Positions 23,531 through 31,757 of a stretch of 64,000 nt of DNA are shown here, one piece after another. Position numbers and translations under genes: made by a program. Origin of the DNA: DAOUJH01 sp965248955 (GTDB lineage Bacteria; Chloroflexota; Dehalococcoidia; Lucifugimonadales; QGNO01). The notes under the pieces were generated by a model, which saw only the letters and a list, made by a program, of their open reading frames with translations, had not been told where the DNA came from and did not search any database. The DNA is taken from assembly GCA_965248955.1 (NCBI GenBank), contig OZ252212.1, forward strand, positions 1,942,148-2,006,147, given 5' to 3'. Each line of letters starts with the position of its first letter. Within the stretch, counting starts at the first letter, position 1.

Positions 23531-24883
23531 GTGGACACCAAGATATTGTTGGAGGAAAAGGAGATACCGCAGGCTTGGTACAACGTTATGGCGGATATGC
23601 CATCGCCGCCGGCGCCGGTGATACATCCCGGCACCAAGCAGCCCGTAGGCCCGGACGACCTTGCGCCGCTCTTCCCCATGGAAATAATAGGCCAGGAAGT
23701 CAGCCAGGAGCGTTACATTCCCATACCGGACGAGGTGCGTGAGGTCTACAAGCTATGGCGCCCTACTCCTCTGTATAGGGCGCTGCGCCTGGAGAAGATG
23801 CTGGATACCCCGGCCCGCATCTACTACAAGTATGAAGGGGTTAGTCCGGCGGGAAGCCACAAGCCCAACACCGCGGTGGCCCAGGCCTATTACAACAGCC
23901 AGCAGGGTACAAAGCGCATAACCACCGAGACCGGCGCCGGGCAGTGGGGCAGCGCCCTGGCCTTCGCCTGCCAGCAGTTTGGCATCGAGTGCAAGGTCTA
24001 CATGGTGCGCATAAGCTACGAGCAGAAGCCGTATCGCCGCTCCATGATGGAGACCTGGGACGCCGCTGTCGTGCCCAGCCCGAGCATGGACACCCAGTCG
24101 GGGCGGAATATTCTAGGGCAAGACGCCGATTCGCCGGGGAGCCTGGGAATTGCGATCAGCGAGGCCGTGGAGGACGCCGCCACCCATGAGGACACCAAGT
24201 ACTCGCTGGGAAGCGTGTTGAACCACGTGCTCATGCACCAGACGGTCATTGGGCAGGAAAGCAAGCTGCAATTGGAGAAAGTAGACGCCTACCCCGACAT
24301 GATCATTGGCTGCGTGGGAGGAGGCAGCAGCTTCGCAGGCATAGCCTTCCCCTTCGTGAAGGACAAGCTGGAGGGACGGGACATCCGGTTCATTGCCGTG
24401 GAGCCGGAAGCGGCGCCGACCATTACGCGGGGCAAGTACACCTATGACTTTGGGGATACCGCGGAGCTGACGCCGCTGGTGAAGATGTACACGCTGGGCC
24501 ATACGTTTGTGCCGCCCAGGATTCACTCCGGCGGCTTGCGCTATCACGGCATGGCGCCGCTGATTAGCCAGCTATGCAATGAGGGCGTAATAGAGGCGCG
24601 GGCGGAACACCAGATCGGCGTGTTTGCCGCCGCGGTGCAATTTGCCAAGGCGGAGGGAATCATTCCTGCCCCGGAGCCATCGCACGCTATCAAAGTTGCC
24701 ATAGACGAGGCCCTGAAGTGCAGAGAGACCGGTGAGGCCAAGAACATACTGTTCAACCTATGCGGCCACGGCTACTTCGACATGTCGGCATACGACGCCT
24801 ACCTGGCCGGAGGACTGGAAGACTACTCCTATCCGCGCCAGGAGGTGGAAGCGGCCCTGGCCGGCTTGCCGGAGGTGGGGTAG
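23531..24883 (+). CDS. trpB2: tryptophan synthase beta chain, TrpB2 type
   Basis: A 450-residue PLP enzyme of the longer TrpB2 group, which makes tryptophan from indole and serine and does not need TrpA. The PLP lysine is K111 in GSHKPNTA; TETGAGQWGSALAF and GCVGGGSSFAG form the active-site and phosphate-binding loops. I start at GTG 23531, just after CAAGGGGGG; the frame is open upstream only through the T-box leader, so earlier starts are not credible. It is the first gene under T-box control and is followed by trpS. A TrpB1-type paralogue closes the block at 32416. Confidence 0.94.
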   Translation: MDTKILLEEKEIPQAWYNVMADMPSPPAPVIHPGTKQPVGPDDLAPLFPMEIIGQEVSQERYIPIPDEVREVYKLWRPTPLYRALRLEKMLDTPARIYYKYEGVSPAGSHKPNTAVAQAYYNSQQGTKRITTETGAGQWGSALAFACQQFGIECKVYMVRISYEQKPYRRSMMETWDAAVVPSPSMDTQSGRNILGQDADSPGSLGIAISEAVEDAATHEDTKYSLGSVLNHVLMHQTVIGQESKLQLEKVDAYPDMIIGCVGGGSSFAGIAFPFVKDKLEGRDIRFIAVEPEAAPTITRGKYTYDFGDTAELTPLVKMYTLGHTFVPPRIHSGGLRYHGMAPLISQLCNEGVIEARAEHQIGVFAAAVQFAKAEGIIPAPEPSHAIKVAIDEALKCRETGEAKNILFNLCGHGYFDMSAYDAYLAGGLEDYSYPRQEVEAALAGLPEVG

Positions 24884-24910
24884 GGGGGCCGGACGGACAT
24901 GCGGGCAAAT

Positions 24911-25039
24911 GCGGGCAAGCGGGCAAATGGGCAAGCGGGCGGTCCCTTCTTCCGTCATTCCCGCGGAGGCGGGAATCTAGGTGTGGCGGTGGGTTCGGGC
25001 GTTGTATGAAGCCTAGCTCCCATTTGCCCGCTTGCCCGC
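24911..25039. repeat. 21-bp inverted repeat bounding a small hairpin element
   Basis: Arms 24911-24931 and 25019-25039 are exact complements built on GCGGGCAAGCGGGCAAATGGG. A further partial copy precedes the left arm. The centre (24953-24985) is a REP-like palindrome reading TCATTCCCGC then GGAGGCGGGAAT. The structure fills the trpB2-trpS gap and resembles a small non-coding transposable repeat. It lacks a T-run, so readthrough to trpS is plausible. Confidence 0.85.
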
Positions 25040-25061
25040 GACGGACTAAGGATTACACTAC

Positions 25062-26081
25062 ATGACTACCACACGACACAAAACTAAACGCATCCTGACC
25101 GGCGTGCGGCCTACCGGCGCTTTGCACCTGGGGCATTACGTAGGCGCGCTGGAGAACTGGGTGCGCCTGCAGGAAGAGTACGACTGCTTTTTTCTCATCG
25201 CGGACTACCAGGCGCTTGGAGATCACCTGGATGATACCGAGGGGATACGCCGCTCTGTGGTAGAGGTCGGACTGGACTGGCTGAGCGTGGGTCTCGACCC
25301 GGAGAAGAGCACGTTCGTGATCCAGAGCTATGTGCCTGAGCACGCCGAGCTGGCCATGCTCTTCTCCATGGTCACCCCCTTGGGCTGGCTGGAGCGAAAC
25401 CCTACCCTCAAAGCCGAACGGAGCAGGTTGGAAGGTGAAGGCTTGTCAGTGGGGTTCTACACGTATCCGGTCAGCCAGGTGGCCGATATAGCTCTGCCCA
25501 AGGCCAACCTGGTGCCGGTGGGCGAAGACCAGGTGCCGCACGTCGAGATGACTCGTGAGGTGGTGCGCCGCTTCAACCGCATGTTCGGCGAGATGTTTCC
25601 TGAGCCGGAAAGCCTGGTGGGCCGCGTGGCCCGGTTGCCCGGCACCGACGGCCAAGCCAAGATGAGCAAGAGCCTGGGCAACGTCATCTATCTATCGGAC
25701 GACGAGCAGGCGGTGCGGCAGAAGGTGCGCGGCATGTACACCGACCCCAAGCGGGTGCGCGCCGATATTCCCGCCGACCCGGAAGGCAACCCCGTCTTCG
25801 CCTATCACGATGCTTTCAATGAGGATAGGGCGGAGGTGGAAGACCTCAAAGAGCGGTACCGCAAGGGCAAAGTGGGCGACGTTGAGGTGAAGCAGAAGCT
25901 GGCATTGGCGTTGAACCGGTTCCTTGCTCCCATCAGGGAGAAACGCGCCTACTATGAAGAACGCCCCGCCCTGGTGAGGGAAGCCCTGCTGGAGGGGACG
26001 CGGCGAGCCAAGAAAGTGGCCGAGGATACAATGAGGGAGGCCAGGGAGAGGATGGGGGTTCTATATTTCGGCGAGGAGTAA
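25062..26081 (+). CDS. trpS: tryptophanyl-tRNA synthetase
   Basis: A 339-residue class I synthetase of normal length. The HIGH motif appears as HLGH in GALHLGHYVGAL, and KMSKS is intact in GQAKMSKSLGN. GEDQVPHVEMTREV is typical of TrpRS. It charges tRNA-Trp, the ligand sensed by the upstream T-box. ATG 25062 lies after AAGGA. Placement second in the block lets the T-box adjust charging capacity and tryptophan supply together. Confidence 0.96.
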   Translation: MTTTRHKTKRILTGVRPTGALHLGHYVGALENWVRLQEEYDCFFLIADYQALGDHLDDTEGIRRSVVEVGLDWLSVGLDPEKSTFVIQSYVPEHAELAMLFSMVTPLGWLERNPTLKAERSRLEGEGLSVGFYTYPVSQVADIALPKANLVPVGEDQVPHVEMTREVVRRFNRMFGEMFPEPESLVGRVARLPGTDGQAKMSKSLGNVIYLSDDEQAVRQKVRGMYTDPKRVRADIPADPEGNPVFAYHDAFNEDRAEVEDLKERYRKGKVGDVEVKQKLALALNRFLAPIREKRAYYEERPALVREALLEGTRRAKKVAEDTMREARERMGVLYFGEE

Positions 26082-26084
26082 TGT

Positions 26085-26441
26085 GTCATTCTGAGGAGCC
26101 CAGCGACGAAGAATCCAAAGACTACGTCAGCTTATTACGTCTACATTCTCTCAAACGCTACGTACAAACTTTACGTGGGCATGACGAATGATCTTGAACG
26201 ACGCATGTATGATCATAAGAACAAGGTAACAGAGGGTTTACCAGCAAGTACGGTGACTCCTGGCTTGTCTACTTCGAAGTAACAGAGGATGTCAACGCCG
26301 CCATTGCCAGAGAGAAGCAAATCAAAGGGTGGCTGCGAAGTCGGAAAGTAAAACTAGTGGAATCACTGAACCCACAATGGAAAGACCTAAGTGTAGATTG
26401 GTTTAGCAACGCTTTGGATTCTTCGCTGCGCTCAGAATGAC
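26085..26441 (+). mobile_element. decayed GIY-YIG element with imperfect terminal inverted repeats
   Basis: The left end (26085-26120) and the reverse complement of the right end (26412-26441) both begin GTCATTCTGAG and end GAAGAATCCAAAG, with a 6-base length difference between. They enclose a single GIY-YIG gene whose reading frame stops inside the right repeat. The repeat occurs alone elsewhere in the window. The unit looks like a small selfish element inserted between trpS and the acetyltransferase remnant. Confidence 0.7.
26118..26440 (+). pseudogene. GIY-YIG endonuclease domain protein, frameshifted
   Basis: The frame from 26118 gives YYVYILSNATYKLYVGMTND and LERRMYDHKNK, the GIY-YIG core with Tyr, Gly and Arg positions. 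Near 26236 (within GGGTTTACC) the reading shifts by one base. The continuation GFTSKYGDSWLVYFEVTED and AIAREKQIKGW then runs to a stop at 26438-26440 in the right terminal repeat. The single-domain size of about 100 residues fits the YhbQ/UPF0213-like group. No ATG is seen at the start. One missing base breaks it, by decay or by sequence error. Confidence 0.75.
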
Positions 26442-26492
26442 GGGTGCGGCGGTTATGGGATCGCAAGTACAACGGCAATTGGGAATTGACAG

Positions 26493-26923
26493 ATGGTGCA
26501 TATAAGAAAAGCAGTTCTGGAAGATCAAGGGCAAGTGTTTTCACTTGCCGAGGACTTTGCAACGTCTTTTCGTCCTCGTCTTGATGCGTTCACCGAGGCT
26601 TTCTCGCGGTTGTCCGAACAAGACGACGCTTTGATTCTAGTGGCCGAGGAATCGGACCAGGTTATTGGCTACTTGCTGGGCTTCGATCACTGGACGTTCT
26701 TTGCCAACGGCCGGGTTTCCTGGGTGAGGAGGTCATGGTACATCAAGACCATAGACGCCGGAAGATTGGGCGTGCACTAATGGACGGTTTCGAGCAGTGG
26801 GCCTCATCGCGGGAATCCAAGCTGATAGCCCTTGCAACCCGGAGAGCGGCGCCGTTCTATCTAGCGCTGGGCTACGACGAATCGGCGATTTACTTTCGCA
26901 AGCTCATTCCTACGACGGCGTAG
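26493..26923 (+). pseudogene. GNAT acetyltransferase, frameshifted
   Basis: ATG 26493 opens a GNAT N-terminus (VHIRKAVLEDQGQVFSLAED) that runs to about 26724. The acetyl-CoA binding half continues in another frame (VMVHQDHRRRKIGRALMDGF) to a stop at 26921-26923, with the Q/R-x-x-R-x-x-G-x-A loop. A single missing base in GGGTGAGGAGG near 26725 would restore one protein of about 143 residues. Its substrate is unknown. It sits between trpS and trpE in the same direction. Confidence 0.8.
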
Positions 26924-26939
26924 CCTGTAAGAACCAATC

Positions 26940-28391
26940 ATGTACACACCAACCCTAGAACAGGTAAAGGCTCTGCTCCGTGAGCAGGAAGGCAACATGG
27001 TGCCGTTGTACCGTGAGATCAATGCCGACCTGGAGACGCCAGTGTCGGCGTTTCTGAAGATAGCCCGCGGCCCGTACTCGTTCCTGCTGGAGAGCGTGGA
27101 AGGCGGCGAAAGGCAGGCCAGATACAGCTTCATAGGCACGGAGCCGTACCGTGTGCTCAAAACTGGCCCCGGCACGGACGGCGGCCAGGTTGACCCGCTG
27201 CTGCCCGTCGAACAGGAGTTATCCGCGTACAGACCGGTCAGCGTGCCCGGTCTTCCCCGCTTCCTGGGCGGCGCTATCGGCTATCTGTCCTACGAGACGT
27301 TACGTTACCACGAGCCGCGTGTGCCCGCGCCGGAGGCCGATCCCATCGGAGTGCCGGAGTCGGTGCTCATGTTCACCGGTACCGTTGTCGTCTTCGACCA
27401 CCTGCGGCACTCCATCAAGCTGGTTTCGCACGTCCACGCCGGGGATGACCTGGAAGCCTCCTACCAGGATGCGGTCGACCGCATTGAAGCAATCGCCGGG
27501 CGTTTGAGCCAGCCGCTGGCGCCGCAGCCCGCCGAGCCCGGGAGCGACGGCCCCGCTGAAGGCGCTTCCAACTTCACCAAAGAGGAGTACATGGAGGTAG
27601 TGCGCCGCTGCAAGGAGTACATCATAGACGGCGACATCATACAGGTCGTGCCGTCGCGGCGAGTGGCTCAGCCCACATCCGCCGACCCCTTCGACATATA
27701 CCGCGCCCTGCGCATGCTCAATCCGTCGCCTTATATGTATTTCCTCAAGCTGGACGACTTCTACATAGTGGGCGCATCGCCGGAAACGCTGGTGCGCGTG
27801 GAAGACGGCGTGGTCTACAACTATCCCCTGGCGGGCACGCTCCGCCGCGGGGCAACGCCGGAGGAGGACGAGGCGCTGGCGGAGAGGCTGCGCAACGATG
27901 AAAAGGAGAAGGCTGAGCACATCATGCTGGTAGACCTAGGCCGCAACGATGTGGGCCGCGTGGCCGAACCGGGCTCGGTAGAGGTCACCGACCTGATGCG
28001 CGTGGTGCGCTACTCGCACGTCATGCACCTGGAGTCGGAGGTGCAGGGCCGCCTCCGATCCGACAAGACGATGTACGACGCCCTGCGTTCCGCTATGCCG
28101 GCGGGGACGCTGTCCGGCGCCCCCAAGATACGCGCCATGGAGATCATAGCCCAGATGGAGCCGGAGAAGCGTGGCCCATACGGGGCGGCGGTGGGATACT
28201 TTGGCTTTCAGGGCAACATGGACACGGCCATCCCAATCAGAACAATCGTGATGAAGGATGGAATCGCCTACCTGCAAGCGGGCGGCGGCATTGTCTACGA
28301 CAGTGATCCGGAGTCGGAGTGGCAGGAGACGGAGAACAAGCTGGCTGCACCAGCGCGGGCCATTGCCATCGCGGAGGGTAGAGTGACGTGA
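26940..28391 (+). CDS. trpE: anthranilate synthase component I
   Basis: A 483-residue chorismate-utilising enzyme that makes anthranilate from chorismate with ammonia from TrpG. The N-terminal part has SFLLESVEGGERQARYSFIG, and the catalytic domain shows GDIIQVVPSRR, PLAGTLRRG, LVDLGRNDVGRVA and SGAPKIRAMEII. An LLES-type element of the tryptophan feedback site is present. The stop overlaps the trpG start by four bases (GTGA), a classic coupling. The ATG at 26940 has no strong ribosome site; a T-box transcript through the upstream genes probably carries it. Confidence 0.96.
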   Translation: MYTPTLEQVKALLREQEGNMVPLYREINADLETPVSAFLKIARGPYSFLLESVEGGERQARYSFIGTEPYRVLKTGPGTDGGQVDPLLPVEQELSAYRPVSVPGLPRFLGGAIGYLSYETLRYHEPRVPAPEADPIGVPESVLMFTGTVVVFDHLRHSIKLVSHVHAGDDLEASYQDAVDRIEAIAGRLSQPLAPQPAEPGSDGPAEGASNFTKEEYMEVVRRCKEYIIDGDIIQVVPSRRVAQPTSADPFDIYRALRMLNPSPYMYFLKLDDFYIVGASPETLVRVEDGVVYNYPLAGTLRRGATPEEDEALAERLRNDEKEKAEHIMLVDLGRNDVGRVAEPGSVEVTDLMRVVRYSHVMHLESEVQGRLRSDKTMYDALRSAMPAGTLSGAPKIRAMEIIAQMEPEKRGPYGAAVGYFGFQGNMDTAIPIRTIVMKDGIAYLQAGGGIVYDSDPESEWQETENKLAAPARAIAIAEGRVT

Positions 28392-28951
28392 TTCTCCTCA
28401 TAGACAACTACGACAGCTTCACATACAACCTGTATCAGTACCTCAGCGAGTTGGGCGCGGACGTCCACGTGGTGCGCAACGACGCCGTGACCCTAGAAGA
28501 CATCCAGGAGCTGAGGCCGGAGAAGATCGTTGTCTCGCCGGGGCCGTGCACTCCGCTGGAGGCGGGCATCTCCAACGATGTGGTACGTGATCTGGGAAGG
28601 CATACGCCTCTGCTGGGCGTGTGCCTGGGGCACCAGTGCATCGGCTACGCCTTCGGCGCCACTGTGGGCTATGCCGGCGAGATAGTCCACGGCAAAACAT
28701 CGCAGGTGAGCCACGACGGCAGGGGTGTGTTCAGGGGACTGCCGAACCCGTTGCAGGGGATTCGCTACCATTCGCTGGCGGTGTACGGGGAGACGCTGCC
28801 GCCGGAGATAGAGGTCACCGCCACGTCGGATAGCGGCGTGGTCATGGGCCTACGACACAAGGAGTACCCCATAGAGGGCATTCAGTTTCACCCGGAGTCG
28901 ATAATGACACAGTTCGGCAAGGACATCCTGCGCAACTTTTTGGAAGGGTGA
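28388..28951 (+). CDS. trpG: anthranilate synthase glutamine amidotransferase component
   Basis: A 187-residue class I amidotransferase. The nucleophile is C79 in LLGVCLGHQCIGYAFG, and the His/Glu pair lies in IQFHPESI. NYDSFTYNLYQYL and SPGPCTP are typical of TrpG/PabA. It supplies ammonia to TrpE and may also serve PabB. GTG start 28388 overlaps trpE by four bases. Confidence 0.96.
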   Translation: MILLIDNYDSFTYNLYQYLSELGADVHVVRNDAVTLEDIQELRPEKIVVSPGPCTPLEAGISNDVVRDLGRHTPLLGVCLGHQCIGYAFGATVGYAGEIVHGKTSQVSHDGRGVFRGLPNPLQGIRYHSLAVYGETLPPEIEVTATSDSGVVMGLRHKEYPIEGIQFHPESIMTQFGKDILRNFLEG

Positions 28952-28955
28952 ATGT

Positions 28956-29099
28956 ATGGTAACCCCGTTGTTCTTTGCCGATGTGGAGGAGGTCATGCGT
29001 GACTTCGAGCATCCCGATGTTGAAGCCTGGCGCATGATTGACGAAATGGAAGGACGACGTCATAAACGAAGAGCCGTTATAATAGCCAGCCACAGATGA
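28956..29099 (+). CDS. 47-residue small ORF between trpG and trpD
   Basis: ATG 28956 lies 5 bases after the trpG stop and 8 bases after GGAAGGG at the end of trpG. The peptide (MVTPLFFADVEEVMRDFEHP then DVEAWRMIDEMEGRRHKRRA and a short tail) is acidic then strongly basic. I recognise no family. It could be a real small protein, a leader for trpD, or the remnant of a larger gene. The 50 bases to trpD are otherwise empty. Confidence 0.4.
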   Translation: MVTPLFFADVEEVMRDFEHPDVEAWRMIDEMEGRRHKRRAVIIASHR

Positions 29100-29151
29100 T
29101 TTTTGGACGGTGCTTAAAGAATAGTAAGTTTCTTGAAATAAGGATGAGACA

Positions 29152-30174
29152 ATGATTCGGGAAGCCATTGCAGAATTAGTTGAAGGCCAGGATCTTTCTC
29201 AGGAGGGTGCCGCCCACGTGATGAACGAGATCATGGAGGGCGAGGCTACGCCCGCCCAGATCGGTGCTTTCGTGACGGCGCTGCGCATCAAGGGGGAGAC
29301 CGTTGCCGAGATCACCGGCATGGCCCAGACAATGCGGGGGAACTCTCTTAAGGTGTGTGTAAACGTCCAGGGAGAGAACCTTGTAGATACGGCAGGCACA
29401 GGCGGCGACGGCCAGAACACAATGAATGTTTCCACGGCCGCCGCCGTGGTGGCGGCGGCGGCAGGCGCCAAGGTGGCCAAACACGGCAACCGCGGCGCAT
29501 CCAGCGTCTGCGGCAGCGCCGACATCCTGGAGGCAAGCGGGGTCAAGGTGGACGTTGGCCCGGACGGCGTGAAGCGGTGCATTGAACAGATAGGCATTGG
29601 CTTCATGTTTGCCCCTACCTTCCATCCCGCTATGCGCCACGCTGTTGCTCCCAGACGTGATATAGGCATACGCACCGCGTTCAACATTCTGGGTCCGCTC
29701 ACCAACCCGGCCAACGCCAGCGCACAGGTTCTTGGCGTTGCCGACTCATCATACGGAGACAAGATGGCCAGGGTGCTGGGGCGGCTGGGAGTAAAGTGGG
29801 CCATGGTGGTGTACGGCAGAGACGGCATGGACGAACTATCCATTGCAGGCCCAACCCGGGTCTGGGAGCTCTCTCGCGGCCAGGTGAACTCCTACAGCGT
29901 TACTCCGGAGGACGCCGGCTTGAAACGGGCCTCCCTAGACGACATACGCGGCGGCGGCCTGGAACGCAACCTAGACCTCTTCCGCAGCGTGCTTCAAGGC
30001 GTTCCAGGCCCTGCCCAGGACGTGGTCGTCCTCAACGCCGCCGCCACCCTGGCGGTGGCGGGCAAGGCACACGACCTCCGCAGTGGGGTTTCCATGGCCC
30101 GTGAAGCGATAAACAGCGGTGCGGCAAAAGAAAAGCTAGAGGCGTTGGCCGCGTTGACCCAGGAATTGAGCTAG
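29152..30174 (+). CDS. trpD: anthranilate phosphoribosyltransferase
   Basis: A 340-residue enzyme that joins anthranilate to PRPP. The PRPP loop DTAGTGGDGQNTMNVST and KHGNRGASSVCGSADILEA are canonical, as is AVAPRRDIGIRTAFNILGPL. ATG 29152 follows ATAAGGATGAG. The stop codon is directly followed by the ATG of the SDR gene, showing tight cotranscription. Confidence 0.96.
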   Translation: MIREAIAELVEGQDLSQEGAAHVMNEIMEGEATPAQIGAFVTALRIKGETVAEITGMAQTMRGNSLKVCVNVQGENLVDTAGTGGDGQNTMNVSTAAAVVAAAAGAKVAKHGNRGASSVCGSADILEASGVKVDVGPDGVKRCIEQIGIGFMFAPTFHPAMRHAVAPRRDIGIRTAFNILGPLTNPANASAQVLGVADSSYGDKMARVLGRLGVKWAMVVYGRDGMDELSIAGPTRVWELSRGQVNSYSVTPEDAGLKRASLDDIRGGGLERNLDLFRSVLQGVPGPAQDVVVLNAAATLAVAGKAHDLRSGVSMAREAINSGAAKEKLEALAALTQELS

Positions 30175-30963
30175 ATGGATCTGGGACTCAGCGGGAAAAC
30201 CGCCCTTATAACCGGAGGCAGCAGAGGCATCGGCCGGGCCACAGCCTTGACATTGATTAAGGAAGGGTGCCAGGTTGGCATCTGTGCCCGCGGTGAAGAG
30301 ACGCTCACCGGGACGCTTGACGAGCTAAGCTCCATATCGTCCAGCGCTTGGGGCGTCACTGCGGACGTAACCAGCAGGCAGGACATAGAGCGCTTCATCT
30401 CGGAAGGTGCGGCGCACTTTGGCGGGCTGGATGCGCTGGTATGCAACGTGGGCGGCATGCGCGGCAGAGGTTTGCTGGAAGCCAGCGATGAAGAGTGGAG
30501 CCAAACGCTTGACCTGAACCTGCTCCATTCGGTGCGTGCAATCAGGGCTGCCGTGGGTTGTATGAAGGAACGTGGCGGCGCCATTGTCATAGTTTCCTCT
30601 ATATCCGGTTGGAAGCCCGGCCCGCAAGCCCAATATGGCAGCGCCAAGGCCGCCGAGATATTTCTGGCGTCATCACTGGCCTGGGAGCTGGCCCCGTTCA
30701 ACATCCGTGTCAACGCAGTCAGCCCTGGCTCCATAATGTTTCGCGGTGGCGGTTGGGAGCGGTTCAAGCAGAGCTACCCCGGACAATACGACGAATGGAT
30801 GAAGCGGGATCTGCCTTGGCAGCGCCTGGGCACGGACCAGGAAGTCGCCGATGTCATCGCTTTCATGTTGTCTGAGCGGTCGCGTTGGATAAACGGCGCA
30901 AATATCCCGGTTGACGGCGCCCAGGGACGTCCCACCGCCCGTTGGTACGATTTCGAAGGTTAG
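30175..30963 (+). CDS. short-chain dehydrogenase/reductase inside the trp operon
   Basis: A 262-residue classical SDR. The cofactor loop is GGSRGIGRA, the structural NVGG replaces NNAG, and the catalytic Ser and Tyr-x3-Lys lie in IVSSISG and YGSAKAAE. The C-terminus (GANIPVDGAQGRPTARW) is typical of FabG-like enzymes. Its ATG abuts the trpD stop, and trpC begins three bases after its own stop. No tryptophan pathway step needs an SDR, so either it is a passenger or it acts on a related metabolite. Substrate unknown. Confidence 0.9.
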   Translation: MDLGLSGKTALITGGSRGIGRATALTLIKEGCQVGICARGEETLTGTLDELSSISSSAWGVTADVTSRQDIERFISEGAAHFGGLDALVCNVGGMRGRGLLEASDEEWSQTLDLNLLHSVRAIRAAVGCMKERGGAIVIVSSISGWKPGPQAQYGSAKAAEIFLASSLAWELAPFNIRVNAVSPGSIMFRGGGWERFKQSYPGQYDEWMKRDLPWQRLGTDQEVADVIAFMLSERSRWINGANIPVDGAQGRPTARWYDFEG

Positions 30964-30965
30964 CT

Positions 30966-31757
30966 ATGAGCGCGGCAATACTCGACCAGATCGTAGAAAA
31001 GAAGCGCGAAAGGCTGGCCCGCCGCAAGCAGGAAGAGCCCCTGTCTTCACTGGAAGAGCGGGCCAAAGATACGCCCCCACCGCTGAACTTTTCTGGGGCC
31101 CTCGGGGAACCGGGAGTCCGGCTCATTGCCGAGACAAAGAAGGCGTCACCCTCCAAGGGCGTGCTCCATCAGAACTACGATCCTGTATCACTGGCGTGGA
31201 TCTACGCCGAAAACGGAGCGGCCGCCATCTCCGTGCTCACGGAGGTCGATTATTTCCAGGGCAGCTTGGAGCACTTGGAAGCGGTCAAGGATTCCGTGCG
31301 AGACGCGGGGCTGCCCGTGCTGCGCAAAGACTTCATCTTTGATCCATACCAGGTTGTGGAAGCGCGCGCCCACGGCGCCGACGCTATTCTACTCATAGTG
31401 GCCATGCTGGATGCGCCGCGGATCAAGGAGCTGCTTGGTGTGGCGCAGTCGCTATGGATACAGGCGCTGGTGGAGGTGCACTCGGAAGATGAGCTGGACA
31501 TGGCGCTGGAAGCGGGCGCCGAGATCATTGGCATCAACCACAGGGACCTGAAGACCTTCCAAACGGACGTTACGCTATCGCAGAGACTGAGGCCGCTCAT
31601 TCCGGAAGGCAAGGTGGTGGTTGCGGAGAGCGGCATCGGCTCCCGGGAGGACGTGATTAAACTCAAGGAATCGCGCATAGACGCCGTACTCGTGGGCGAG
31701 GCATTGGTTACGGCTTCCGACGTGGCGGCCAAGGTGCGGGAACTGGCCCACCCATGA
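30966..31757 (+). CDS. trpC: indole-3-glycerol-phosphate synthase
   Basis: A 263-residue TIM-barrel enzyme that closes the indole ring. The hallmark IAETKKASPSKGVL, ISVLTEVDYFQGS, VLRKDFIFDPYQV, GINHRDLKTF and VAESGI are all present. The start is ATG 30966 behind GAAGG; an in-frame start at 30942 would overlap the SDR gene. Its stop overlaps the trpF start by four bases (ATGA). Confidence 0.95.
   Translation: MSAAILDQIVEKKRERLARRKQEEPLSSLEERAKDTPPPLNFSGALGEPGVRLIAETKKASPSKGVLHQNYDPVSLAWIYAENGAAAISVLTEVDYFQGSLEHLEAVKDSVRDAGLPVLRKDFIFDPYQVVEARAHGADAILLIVAMLDAPRIKELLGVAQSLWIQALVEVHSEDELDMALEAGAEIIGINHRDLKTFQTDVTLSQRLRPLIPEGKVVVAESGIGSREDVIKLKESRIDAVLVGEALVTASDVAAKVRELAHP

Noticed and set aside
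24901..24940. Tandem GCGGGCAA units as a possible CRISPR
   Set aside because: Units are short, uneven and have no spacers; they form one arm of an inverted repeat.
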